A DNA stretch of 32,052 nucleotides from an uncultured Prevotella sp. (GTDB lineage: Bacteria > Bacteroidota > Bacteroidia > Bacteroidales > Bacteroidaceae), in assembly GCA_900547005.1 (NCBI GenBank), contig URER01000029.1, positions 1 to 32,052 on the forward strand, written 5' to 3'. Shown here piece by piece: positions 23,822 to 31,950 of the stretch. The translations under genes were made by a program, and so were the position numbers. The first letter of the stretch is position 1. Each line of letters begins with the position of its first letter. The notes beneath the pieces are model-generated. The model was given only the letters and a program-made list of their open reading frames with translations. It was not told the origin of the DNA and ran no database searches.

Positions 23822-24538
23822 GGCTTCCTTAGCCTCGGTTAGACAGTCGGTTTTGACAGGATTCGGTAAAAAGACCTTACAATTTTACTCTCGTTTTATT
23901 TCTGTCAACTTTTGTTAAATATTGGTCCCGTTACTCATTTTTGCCGTTTTTCGACTGCAAAAACTGAGTGGCAAAACTCAAAAAATCACGCTCTGATTTT
24001 CTAAAACGGCCTCCGTTAGAGAAAATCAGAGCGTTTTTTCGTGAAATTTTGCTGTCCGCCGAAATGCGGAAAAATGCCGTTTTTGTTCGATTTAACGTTT
24101 GTTAGCTTTCAAAAGTGGCACTTTTGGAGTGCGTTTTAGGCCGTTTTGGACTGCAACGGGATAGGTTTTGAAGGCCAAAAGTGGCTCCGTTGGCGTCTAA
24201 CGGAGCCTCCGTTGCAATTTTATGGGGGCTAAAACACGCTCTAAAACGGCTGATTTTGAATAAAAATCACATAAGTCTTTGATTATCAAGAGATTAGGCG
24301 AAAAACACCTAAAATGCCGTATTTTGCGATATTTTCAGCCGAGGAAGATTTCAGCGAAAATACAGCGACTTTTCAGCGGTGTTTTGTAAAGATTTTTGAC
24401 AGCGTAGAAAATGAAGAATGAAGAATGAAGAATCAAAAATCAAGAATTAAGAATCAAATACTAAAATAGTAATGGCAGTCCCCATCTCTTTCCTCCTTTA
24501 TACTATTTCAGCCTGTTGGTTCTTCCCCCCTGGGGGGA
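23822..24538. other. 717-bp structured non-coding gap between convergent genes
   Basis: No credible gene on either strand. It holds many inverted repeats: the terminator-like hairpin at 23989-24039, CAAAAGTG-G-CACTTTTG (24110-24126), and GGCTCCGTT (24183-24191) that pairs with AACGGAGCC (24199-24207), which can alternatively pair with CTCCGTT (24207-24213). AAAACGGC-type words recur. Towards 24410-24455 there is a GAATGAA-rich simple repeat, then module D at 24522. Confidence 0.7.
23989..24039 (+). terminator. Strong terminator-like hairpin
   Basis: CGCTCTGATTTTCT pairs perfectly with AGAAAATCAGAGCG around a 17-base loop that has its own AACGG/CCGTT stem, followed by T6. It lies 168 bases after the GIN gene stop, so it could end that transcript or a separate small RNA. 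Confidence 0.75.
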
Positions 24539-25078
24539 TTAGAGGGGGGCTTCCAACTCCTTTTTCAGTTCCTCGAAGTCGTTTGCCACCCTGATGACAT
24601 TGCGCCAACGGCCACGTATCATACCCTTCTGCTGCAAATCGTCGAGCAGGGCAATGAGCGAATCCCAAAATCCCTTCATGTTATATAATATTGTGGGCTT
24701 GCTGTGATATCCGATAGTGGCCGATGCCGCTACGGTGAACAGCTCGTCGAGGCTGCCGATGCCGCCGGGCAGTACCACGTGGACATCGCTTTGCTGCATG
24801 AACAGCGCCTTGCGGTCGCTCAGGTTGTCGCACGGTATGCACACGTCGACGTGGTTCGACTGTCGTCCCCGTTCCTCAATGAGCGACGGGACGATGCCGA
24901 TGGTCATGCCGCCCGCCTCGTGCGCCGCCTTTGCTACACACTCCATGAGTCCCATGTTACACCCTCCGAACACTACGTTGTGCCCGTTTTCACCAATCCA
25001 TCGGCCCAAGTCTTCGGTCATGCGGAAGAAATCCGGGTCGATATTATCATTCGCCGAACAGTAAATTGCTATCTTCAT
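24539..25078 (-). CDS. LOG family protein (TIGR00730-type)
   Basis: LOG enzymes release cytokinin bases from nucleoside monophosphates or act as general nucleotide 5'-monophosphate phosphoribohydrolases. The 179-aa protein has the Rossmann start IAIYCSAND, FGGCNMGLM (37-45, usually GGGxxGLM), the DRKALF segment (88-93) and the motif PGGIGSLDE (104-112, usually PGGxGTxxE), so Ser replaces Thr and one Gly is Cys. Catalytic Glu112 is present. The last three residues Ala-Pro-Leu and the stop are encoded by module D (24522-24551). In vivo substrate unknown. Confidence 0.9.
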   Translation of the reverse strand: MKIAIYCSANDNIDPDFFRMTEDLGRWIGENGHNVVFGGCNMGLMECVAKAAHEAGGMTIGIVPSLIEERGRQSNHVDVCIPCDNLSDRKALFMQQSDVHVVLPGGIGSLDELFTVAASATIGYHSKPTILYNMKGFWDSLIALLDDLQQKGMIRGRWRNVIRVANDFEELKKELEAPL

Positions 25079-25090
25079 AATGTTAAGTTT

Positions 25091-25288
25091 TGGCCCTTAG
25101 GGCAAGGAGACAGGAGACAGGAGTTCTGGAGTTCAGACAATAGTCTTTCTTGGAGGGAGTTATGGGAAGTTATAGGGAGTAATAGGGAGTTATAAGACAC
25201 ATCTCTAACCACTAAAGTCCTTCACCCCAAAAAGGCATTTGTCTGAACTCCAGAACTCCTGTCTCCTGTCTCCTTGCCCCCAAAGGGG
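25091..25288. repeat. Inverted pair of module A upstream of the helicase
   Basis: Module A copies at 25104-25139 (reverse) and 25240-25275 (forward) face each other, and similarity extends outward through CCCTT.GGG-like ends to about 25091 and 25288. A module C copy (25154-25195) lies between. With the promoter below, this accounts for most of the 25079-25452 gap. Confidence 0.8.
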
Positions 25289-25342
25289 CATACAAAGATA
25301 CTCCTTTGCCCCCGATTGACAAAATAATCATGGCAAAAAACC

Positions 25343-25371
25343 TTGCAACTCGTTTATTTTCACTACCTTTG
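25343..25371 (+). promoter_or_regulatory. Promoter of the DEAD-box helicase gene
   Basis: CTTG, 18 bases, TACCTTTG (25364-25371). This leaves an untranslated leader of roughly 75 bases, long enough for post-transcriptional control. Confidence 0.65.
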
Positions 25372-25452
25372 CAGCCGATAAGCCCTAACTGGTCTGATAT
25401 GGGTAAAGATAGGTTGTGGCTATTTTGAAACAATATAAGAAGGATTTTTGAA

Positions 25453-27384
25453 TTGAAGACATTTGAAGAATTGGGCGTGAGCGAGGATATTCGCCGCGCT
25501 ATCGAGGAACTCGGCTTTGAACAGCCGATGCCCGTTCAGGAGGAGGTTATCCCTTATTTGCTTGGCAATAGAAACGATGTTATCGCACTGGCACAGACCG
25601 GTACGGGCAAGACGGCTGCGTTTGGTATTCCCATCTTGCAACGTATAGACCCGACGAACAGGGCCACACAGGCACTTGTGCTCAGTCCGACGCGCGAGCT
25701 GTGCCTGCAAATCGCCGATGACCTGAACGATTTCAGCAAGTATATAAAAGGTATCAATGTGGTGCCGGTGTATGGCGGTACGTCTATCGAGACGCAGATC
25801 CGTGCGTTGAGACACGGGGCGCAGATTATCGTTGCCACTCCGGGACGACTCATCGACTTGATGAACAGGAAGAAAGCCAACCTTGACGAGGTGAACAACG
25901 TAGTGCTGGACGAGGCCGACGAGATGCTGAACATGGGATTCTCTGAGAGCATCGACGAGATTTTGGCGGGCGTGCCGGAAGACCGTAACACGCTGCTGTT
26001 CTCGGCAACGATGAGCAAGGAGATTGAGAAAATAGCCAAGAGCTATCTGCATGACTATAAGGAAATTGTGGTGGGAAGCCGCAACGAGGGCGCGGAAAAC
26101 GTGAACCACATATATTATATGGTGAACGCGAAGGACAAATACCTCGCATTGAAACGCATCGTAGACTATAATCCGCGCATCTTCGCGATTGTTTTCTGCC
26201 GCACGAAGGTGGAGACCCAGGAGATTGCCGACAAGCTGATAAAGGACGGCTACAACGCAGAGAGCCTGCACGGCGACCTGTCGCAGCAGCAGCGCGACCT
26301 CACGATGCAGAAGTTCCGCCAGCATCTCACGCAGTTGCTCGTGGCTACCGACGTGGCTGCGCGCGGTCTCGACGTGGACGATTTGACGCACGTGATAAAC
26401 TACGGTATGCCGGATGACATAGAGAGCTACACCCATAGAAGCGGCAGAACGGGCCGCGCGGGAAAGAAAGGTACGTCGATTGCAATCGTACACACCCGTG
26501 AGCGTCATAAGATTCGGGCCGTGGAGAAGACCATCGGCAAGCAGTTTGTGGAGGGAAAGATACCGGAACCGCAGGAGATTTGCAAGAAGCAGCTCTTCAA
26601 GGTGATGGATCAGATATTGAAGACCGACGTTGATGAGGAACAGATTGCTCCGTTCATGGACGATATCAGCCGCTATTTTGAATACATCGACAAGGAGGAC
26701 GTGATAAAGAAAATCGTCAGTCTGGAGTTTGGAAAGTTCCTTTCGTATTATGCCGATGCACCGGAGATTGGCGTGGTGAAGAAAGAGCGTGGCAGTGACG
26801 GACGTCGCGGGGAGCGCGGAAAACGGCGCGAGGGAGGCCGCAACGGTGGCGCACGCAAACCCGAAGAGGGCTTCAAACGCTTGTTCATCAATCTCGGAAA
26901 GGCCGACGGCTTCTATCCCGGCGAGGTGATGCAGTATATCAACCGTCATGTGCATGGCCGTCAGGAGGTGGGACATATCGACCTGTTGAGCACCATTTCA
27001 TATATCGAAGTGCCCGAAGGCGATGCGCAGAAGGTGATGCGTGCGCTCGATGGAACTGTGTATAAAGGCCGCAAGGTGCGCTGTAATGACGCGGAAGATG
27101 ATGCGAAACGAGGTGGAGGAAAGGGCAAGCGACAGGGCGATCGTGGCTCGCGTGCCGGTAGAAACGCCGATGAAACGGGCAATTTTGACCGCTTTGAGAA
27201 GAAATCGAAGCGTAAACCATCCGCCGACGACAACGGACGTGGCAAGCGTAAGGGCAACGTGCGCAAGGAAAGTGGGCGGAAAGACGATTGGAAACAGTTC
27301 TTTCAAGGCGACACAATAGAGCTTGTGGGCGAAGAACCTGACTTCTCTGAAGAGGGATGGGCACGCAGAAGGCCGAAGAAGTAG
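25453..27384 (+). CDS. deaD: DEAD-box RNA helicase (DeaD/CsdA-like)
   Basis: It unwinds RNA, typically in ribosome assembly and cold adaptation. The 643-aa protein has the Q motif (FEELGVS...PMPVQ), P-loop AQTGTGKT (47-54), PTRE, DEAD (153-156), SAT and HRSGRTGRAG, a DbpA-type RNA-binding domain from about 475 (RLFINLGKADGFYPGEVMQYI) and a Lys/Arg/Gly-rich tail. The start is TTG at 25453: an in-frame TAA lies at 25435-25437, an AAGAAGG ribosome-binding-like site at 25437-25443, and the next Met would cut into the Q motif. A Shine-Dalgarno-like site is unusual for Bacteroidetes. Module A pairs flank the gene on both sides. Confidence 0.95.
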   Translation: MKTFEELGVSEDIRRAIEELGFEQPMPVQEEVIPYLLGNRNDVIALAQTGTGKTAAFGIPILQRIDPTNRATQALVLSPTRELCLQIADDLNDFSKYIKGINVVPVYGGTSIETQIRALRHGAQIIVATPGRLIDLMNRKKANLDEVNNVVLDEADEMLNMGFSESIDEILAGVPEDRNTLLFSATMSKEIEKIAKSYLHDYKEIVVGSRNEGAENVNHIYYMVNAKDKYLALKRIVDYNPRIFAIVFCRTKVETQEIADKLIKDGYNAESLHGDLSQQQRDLTMQKFRQHLTQLLVATDVAARGLDVDDLTHVINYGMPDDIESYTHRSGRTGRAGKKGTSIAIVHTRERHKIRAVEKTIGKQFVEGKIPEPQEICKKQLFKVMDQILKTDVDEEQIAPFMDDISRYFEYIDKEDVIKKIVSLEFGKFLSYYADAPEIGVVKKERGSDGRRGERGKRREGGRNGGARKPEEGFKRLFINLGKADGFYPGEVMQYINRHVHGRQEVGHIDLLSTISYIEVPEGDAQKVMRALDGTVYKGRKVRCNDAEDDAKRGGGKGKRQGDRGSRAGRNADETGNFDRFEKKSKRKPSADDNGRGKRKGNVRKESGRKDDWKQFFQGDTIELVGEEPDFSEEGWARRRPKK

Positions 27385-27390
27385 TCTTTT

Positions 27391-27635
27391 AGGAGACAGT
27401 AGACAGGAGTCCTGGAGTTCAGACAATGGCAACATAAAGGGTCATAAGGGCTGATGTAGTGGCGTTAACCTGTTGCGGCCACAGACAAAAAGCAATAAAT
27501 ATGAGCTGCCAATAATTAGAATATCTCATAAACTATAATAAAAAAACGAGGGCTTTCCAAATAGGGAAGCCCTCGCTGTTTATGTAAATTAGGGTATTGT
27601 CTGAACTCCAGAACTTCTGTCTCCTGTCTCCTTTC
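27391..27635. repeat. Inverted pair of module A downstream of the helicase
   Basis: Module A occurs reversed at 27391-27425 and forward at 27599-27635. Between them are a GTTAACCTGTTGCGGCC stretch (about 27467-27482), also seen near 2605, and the esterase terminator. Nothing gene-like is present in 27385-27641. Confidence 0.8.
27539..27575 (-). terminator. Intrinsic terminator of the esterase gene
   Basis: Minus strand CGAGGGCTTCCC, short loop, GGAAAGCCCTCG, then T8. Confidence 0.9.
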
Positions 27636-27641
27636 AGTGTC

Positions 27642-28466
27642 TTAGAAACTGCCAAGCCACGCCTCAAGGTTGAGTTGCATCTCCAAGTGGTGCTTGAATC
27701 CCATGTTAGAACCCCATCCGTGGCCTCCCGTAGGATAGACGTAAAGGCTCGCCGGCACGTCGTTGCGGTAGAGATCCATGTAATATCCCACTCCGTTTGC
27801 AGGCGGAACGGCACGGTCGTCGTCGCTGAGAGCGATGAAAGCGCGAGGAGTGTTGCGACTCACGTGCATATCGCTGCTGTACAGACGCTCCTCTTTCTTG
27901 CTCGGTTTGTTGCCAAGCAGGTTCTTGCGTGAGCCTTCGTGAGTGAACCCTTCCATCATCGTTATCACGGGATAGAACAGTATCTGGAAGTTGGGGGCAG
28001 CGTCGCCTTTCGACTTCGTGGCTATTGTTGAGGCGAGATGCCCGCCTGCCGAGAATCCCATGATGCCCACATTGTTGTTTTCTATGTGCCACCCCTGAGC
28101 GTTCATGCGTACAAGTCGGATCGCAGCCTCGGCATCAGAGATGGGCACTTCCGGCTTCCCGTTCGGCATACGGTACTTCAATACAACGGCGGCAATGCCC
28201 TTGTTCATGAAGTATTCGCCCCAGTCGTAGCCCTCTTTCTTCATTGCGAGATGCTCATAGCCGCCACCCGGGCATATCACGATAGCCCTTCCGGTAGCCA
28301 GTTTGGCCTCGGGCAGGTAGACACGGACGCGCGCCGTATCCGTTTTGTCGCTGCTTTTCACGCCCGGTTTGCCCTGATACAGGTCCATATCGAATATCTT
28401 CTGTGCCGTCGCCGGCATACAGATAACTATTGATACAATTAATATAATAAGGTGTCTAAGTTTCAT
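27642..28466 (-). CDS. Secreted alpha/beta-hydrolase, probable carbohydrate esterase
   Basis: The 274-aa protein has a signal peptide (1-21, ending MPATAQ) and an alpha/beta-hydrolase fold: oxyanion segment ICPGGGYEHLA (64-74), nucleophile Ser139 in GFSAGGH, Asp near 215-217 in SDDDRAVPP and His249 in TGGHGWG. It resembles BD-FAE/acetylxylan-esterase-like enzymes that strip acyl groups from plant polysaccharides. The frame extends to 28520, but the ATG at 28466 begins a proper signal peptide. It diverges from an SGNH esterase across 93 bases, suggesting joint use on acetylated glycans. Substrate is inference. Confidence 0.88.
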   Translation of the reverse strand: MKLRHLIILIVSIVICMPATAQKIFDMDLYQGKPGVKSSDKTDTARVRVYLPEAKLATGRAIVICPGGGYEHLAMKKEGYDWGEYFMNKGIAAVVLKYRMPNGKPEVPISDAEAAIRLVRMNAQGWHIENNNVGIMGFSAGGHLASTIATKSKGDAAPNFQILFYPVITMMEGFTHEGSRKNLLGNKPSKKEERLYSSDMHVSRNTPRAFIALSDDDRAVPPANGVGYYMDLYRNDVPASLYVYPTGGHGWGSNMGFKHHLEMQLNLEAWLGSF

Positions 28467-28507
28467 AATCAATGCTTTTTTATGGTGCTTTTTAGTTTGA
28501 TATGTTG

Positions 28508-28515
28508 CAAAGATA
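28508..28515 (-). promoter_or_regulatory. -7 element for the esterase gene
   Basis: Minus strand TATCTTTG matches TAnnTTTG, 41 bases before the start. No clear -33 box. On the plus strand TAATATTG (28528-28535 region) is a weak candidate for the divergent gene. Confidence 0.5.
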
Positions 28516-28559
28516 AACATTTTTTCGTAATATTGCAGTCGAAATAAAGCATACAGCCC

Positions 28560-30002
28560 ATGTATAAACGATTTTTAATGATTTCGGCAATCATATTAAC
28601 AACTGTTGCGAGTGCCGAGGCTAAAGTGAAATTACCCCATCTTATTGCTGATAATATGGTTCTGCAGCAATGTTCCGATGCCCGTTTATGGGGATGGTCG
28701 GACAAGGGCAAGACCGTGAAAGTGGCCGTTTCGTGGTCGGAAAAGACCTATACGGCAAAGGCGGGAAAGGACGGCAGATGGCTCGTAAAGGTGGAAACGC
28801 CGGCCGCAAGCTACACTCCGCATACCATATCGTTTGATGACGGCGACGGCGTGGTGACGTTGAATGGCGTCCTTTCGGGCGAAGTATGGGTGTGTGCGGG
28901 GCAGAGTAATATGGAGATGCCGGTGCGCGGATTCGGTAATTGTCCGGTAGAAGGATATAACGAAGTACTTGTCGATGCCCGTAATCACCGCGGAGTGCAT
29001 TACGTCAAGATACCGAGCGTGATGTCGATGACACCGCTTGACGATGCGAAATGCGAATGGAAAGAAATCAACATGAACACCGTCAGCGCGGCATCTGCCA
29101 CAGGTTACTTCTTCGGAAGGCTTCTTCACACGGCTCTCGATATTCCGATAGGACTCATTGAGGCCAATAAGGGCGGCACACGCGTGGAAAGCTGGCTCAC
29201 AAAAGAGAATCTTGAGAAGTTCACCGATGAGCCGTTGGACTCTGCTCAGATGGTGAAGAAGTACTCTTGGGACTATCACCGGCCGCTGTTATGGGGCAAC
29301 GGAACATTCAATCCGATACTTAACTATACGGTGAAAGGCATTATTTATTATCAAGGATGCTCTAATGTGGGTGATCCCGGCAACCGTTATTCAGAGCGTT
29401 TGAAGCTGCTTGTGGAACAATGGAGGCAGCAGTTCGGGCTTGGGGAGATTCCTTTCTACTTCGTTCAGATTGCACCTTATTATTATAGTAACGACGTTGA
29501 TGCCACAGACGGGGCACTATTGCGCGAGCAACAGTTCCGCGCCATGACGCTGATACCTAACAGCGACTTGGTTTGTACAAACGATTTGGCTTATCCTTAC
29601 GAGACGCAACAGATTCATCCGTGCCAGAAACGTCAGGTGGGAGAGCGTCTGGCAAACATTGCCCTGAACCGGAATTACGGATTGAAAGATATAATGTGCG
29701 ACAGTCCGAGGTTCAAAGACCTGACTATTTCGGGCGATACCTGTTATGTACATCTGCAGAATGACTACGGTGCCATATCGCGATATGAAGACATTCAGGG
29801 CTTTGAGGTGGCCGGAGAAGACCGCGTTTTCCATGAAGCTAAGGCGATATATTACTGGACGAAAGGCATTATAATAACCAGTCCACAGGTGAAAAAGCCC
29901 GTGGCTGTGCGCTATTGCTTCCGCAATTTCAAGTTGGGTAACGTAAAAAACGCCGCCTTTCTTCCGCTGTTCCCGTTCAGGACAGACAACTGGGAGAAGT
30001 GA
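28560..30002 (+). CDS. SGNH-type sialate O-acetylesterase-like enzyme
   Basis: The 480-aa protein has a signal peptide (about 1-21, VASAEA), an N-terminal beta domain (LIADNMVLQQ...), then the esterase domain of the PF03629 kind: nucleophile Ser116 in AGQSNMEMP, the KGGTRVESW segment, IIYYQGCSNVG (usually QGES/QGEAN, so Glu is replaced by Cys) and the catalytic His in IHPCQKRQVGERLA. It removes acetyl groups from sialic acid or hemicellulose sugars; the substrate cannot be told. It is divergent from another secreted esterase. Confidence 0.9.
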   Translation: MYKRFLMISAIILTTVASAEAKVKLPHLIADNMVLQQCSDARLWGWSDKGKTVKVAVSWSEKTYTAKAGKDGRWLVKVETPAASYTPHTISFDDGDGVVTLNGVLSGEVWVCAGQSNMEMPVRGFGNCPVEGYNEVLVDARNHRGVHYVKIPSVMSMTPLDDAKCEWKEINMNTVSAASATGYFFGRLLHTALDIPIGLIEANKGGTRVESWLTKENLEKFTDEPLDSAQMVKKYSWDYHRPLLWGNGTFNPILNYTVKGIIYYQGCSNVGDPGNRYSERLKLLVEQWRQQFGLGEIPFYFVQIAPYYYSNDVDATDGALLREQQFRAMTLIPNSDLVCTNDLAYPYETQQIHPCQKRQVGERLANIALNRNYGLKDIMCDSPRFKDLTISGDTCYVHLQNDYGAISRYEDIQGFEVAGEDRVFHEAKAIYYWTKGIIITSPQVKKPVAVRYCFRNFKLGNVKNAAFLPLFPFRTDNWEK

Positions 30003-30097
30003 ATCGGAGTCTAACTGTAAGGTTTTAAGCACTTTATATTTGAACATCAGGCTTCTGTTCATAAGCGTTAAGCACTAAATATTAAACACAATAGAGT

Positions 30098-30625
30098 ATG
30101 CATCCATTAGAAAAATTCAGGTACTGCCCTGTTTGCGGCAGTTCACATTTTGAGATTCAGGACGAGAAAAGCAAGCATTGCGAGAACTGTGGCTTTGAGT
30201 ACTTCCTTAACCCGAGCAGTGCCGTGGCGGCATTTATTACGAACGAGAAGGGCGAACTGCTTGTCCTGACACGCAAGAAAGATCCCGGAAAGGGAACGCT
30301 CGACCTGCCGGGAGGCTTTTGCGATATTGCCGAGACCGCCGAAGAAGCCATCATCCGCGAGGTGAAAGAGGAGACAGGGCTTGACGTAACGCGCGCAGAA
30401 TATCTCTTTAGCGAGCCGAACAAGTATCTGTATAGCGGGTTCAACATCCCCACTCTCGATATTTTCTATCATTGCGAAGTGGCGGACACGCAGCAAGTGA
30501 AGGCAATGGATGATGCGTTGGAATATGTTTGGATGGCTACCGACAACATTCAGACAGGGCAATTCGGTCTCCGTTCCATCCGCAACGCCGTCCGCCGATA
30601 CGTCTCGGGAAATGTAAATATATAG
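30098..30625 (+). CDS. Nudix hydrolase with N-terminal zinc ribbon
   Basis: The 175-aa protein has a zinc ribbon (Cys10, Cys13, Cys28, Cys31) and a Nudix domain with the full box GGFCDIAETAEEA..REVKEETG (about residues 71-95). Such enzymes cleave nucleoside diphosphate-linked compounds; zinc-ribbon members include NADH pyrophosphatase-like and ADP-ribose-type enzymes. The NudC-type SQPWPFPQS motif is not seen. It follows the SGNH esterase by 95 bases, with no terminator recognised between. Confidence 0.9.
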   Translation: MHPLEKFRYCPVCGSSHFEIQDEKSKHCENCGFEYFLNPSSAVAAFITNEKGELLVLTRKKDPGKGTLDLPGGFCDIAETAEEAIIREVKEETGLDVTRAEYLFSEPNKYLYSGFNIPTLDIFYHCEVADTQQVKAMDDALEYVWMATDNIQTGQFGLRSIRNAVRRYVSGNVNI

Positions 30626-30753
30626 TAGGAAATAACTTTTTTCTATTATTTATGATGGCATTGCGAAAAGACGTAATGTTCGGTAAAACAGCGGGTTACG
30701 AGAGTAGAAGGCCTGATGGCGCGAAAAAACTTTCAAAAAAAATCCGTATCCGT

Positions 30754-30779
30754 GTAACTTTCAATGCCCCTTAATCGTC
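30754..30779 (+). promoter_or_regulatory. ECF-type promoter, probably autoregulatory
   Basis: GTAAC (30754-30758), 17 bases, CGTC (30776-30779), the general layout of ECF sigma targets. It lies 15 bases before the sigma factor start, leaving a very short leader. Confidence 0.6.
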
Positions 30780-30794
30780 ATTTAAATAGAGCAG

Positions 30795-31307
30795 ATGAAT
30801 AATATCAGTTTCCGAAACGATGTGTTGCCGTTGAAAAACGTGCTCTATCGACTGGCTCTTCGTATCACTCTGAATCACGAAGAGGCGGAAGATGTCGTTC
30901 AGGACACCCTGATAAAAATTTGGAATCGCCGCGACAGTTGGCAGAATATCGACTCGATAGAGGCATTCAGCCTTACGATATGCCGCAATTTGGCTCTCGA
31001 CCGGAACAAACGGAAAGGCAATGGCCATGAGACCATAGACGAAGGCACGGCAAATATCCGCGAAGCATCATCTACTCCATACGAGCAGGCGATACGCAAC
31101 GACAAGATTGCACTCGTCAGACAACTTGTGAATATGCTTCCTGAGAAACAGCGGAGTTGCTTGCAACTAAGGGATTTTGAGGGAAAACAATATAAGGAAA
31201 TATCCGAAATACTTGACATCAGCGAGGAACAGGTGAAAGTGAACATCTTCCGAGCGCGTCAGGCGATAAAGCTAAAGTATCAGAAATTAGAGCAATATGG
31301 ATTATAA
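30795..31307 (+). CDS. ECF-family RNA polymerase sigma factor
   Basis: The 170-aa protein has sigma region 2 (about 12-80: EEAEDVVQDTLIKIW, then LTICRNLALDRNKRK) and region 4 (about 110-160: LPEKQRSCLQLRDFEGKQ, YKEISEILDISEEQVK), with no region 3, as in ECF sigmas. It directs RNA polymerase to a small regulon. The next gene starts inside its last codons (11-base overlap), typical of a sigma/anti-sigma pair. The upstream ECF-type promoter suggests positive autoregulation. Confidence 0.94.
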   Translation: MNNISFRNDVLPLKNVLYRLALRITLNHEEAEDVVQDTLIKIWNRRDSWQNIDSIEAFSLTICRNLALDRNKRKGNGHETIDEGTANIREASSTPYEQAIRNDKIALVRQLVNMLPEKQRSCLQLRDFEGKQYKEISEILDISEEQVKVNIFRARQAIKLKYQKLEQYGL

Positions 31308-31773
31308 ATATATCGAACAGCTTTTGGAACGCTACTGGAGCGGAGAGACTTCTCTTGAGGAGGAGAATATCCTGCGTGCTTTCTTCAGCCAAAAGGACAT
31401 ACCCGCCAGTCTGCTTCCTTATCGCGACATCTTCGTGTATCAGGCTGTTTCAAAGTCTGAGGAAGTCTTGGACAGCGATTTCGATGATAAGATATTGGCT
31501 CTGATTGACGAGCCGGAGGTGGTGAAGGCACGCACGATAACGCTGCGTCAGCGTCTGGCTCCGATGTTCAAGGCGGCAGCAGTGGTGGCAATAATGCTCA
31601 CTTTGGGCAACGCCATACAGGTGCCTTTCAACGAGGAACAGGCTCAGCCGGAAGTGAATATGGCCGAATATGCACGTCCGCAGAAAGGGCTTTCGGTGGC
31701 AAAAGTAGACTCGGCAAAGACCGATACGCTGCCAAAGATTGCGCCGGAACAAGGTCCGGTGTTGCTGAAATAA
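31297..31773 (+). CDS. Single-pass membrane protein, candidate anti-sigma factor
   Basis: I do not recognise a characterised family. The 158-aa protein has an acidic N-terminal cytoplasmic-like part (1-88, including YWSGETSLEEENILRAFF, which resembles the start of Bacteroidetes anti-sigma-like proteins), one hydrophobic segment at about 91-109 and a 50-residue periplasmic tail. It overlaps the sigma gene by 11 bases, so translation is probably coupled. Topology and overlap suggest an anti-sigma factor that could be a substrate of site-2 proteolysis; this is inference. No zinc HxxxCxxC motif is present. Confidence 0.8.
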   Translation: MDYKYIEQLLERYWSGETSLEEENILRAFFSQKDIPASLLPYRDIFVYQAVSKSEEVLDSDFDDKILALIDEPEVVKARTITLRQRLAPMFKAAAVVAIMLTLGNAIQVPFNEEQAQPEVNMAEYARPQKGLSVAKVDSAKTDTLPKIAPEQGPVLLK

Positions 31774-31879
31774 GAATTTTTTCTATGCTTTCTATAATAT
31801 AAATCTATGTTTAGTAAAACAAAAAAGGAAACTGTGAAGTTTCTTTTCTCTCAATTTTCATAACATAAAAAGATGATTA

Positions 31880-31913
31880 GCCGGTGTTCCGAAAGGGGCA
31901 CCGGCGTTTTTTT
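31880..31913 (+). terminator. Intrinsic terminator after the sigma/anti-sigma pair
   Basis: GCCGGTG...CACCGGC, extended by TTCC/GGGG pairing, followed by GT7. A weaker GAAACT-GTGA-AGTTTC hairpin with a T-rich end precedes it at 31828-31847. Confidence 0.9.
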
Positions 31914-31950
31914 GCACCCTGCTCTCCTGTGTGGGGGAAGCCGTGAGGAC

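Noticed and set aside
25420..26976. 518-codon open frame antisense to the helicase gene
   Set aside because: It lies opposite a clear DEAD-box gene, has no recognisable domain and reflects the codon bias of the sense gene.
28467..28520. N-terminal extension of the esterase
   Set aside because: It would bury the signal peptide and cross the TAnnTTTG promoter element; ATG at 28466 is better.
30652..30774. Possible 40-codon gene before the ECF sigma gene
   Set aside because: No recognisable features, and its end overlaps the ECF-type promoter.
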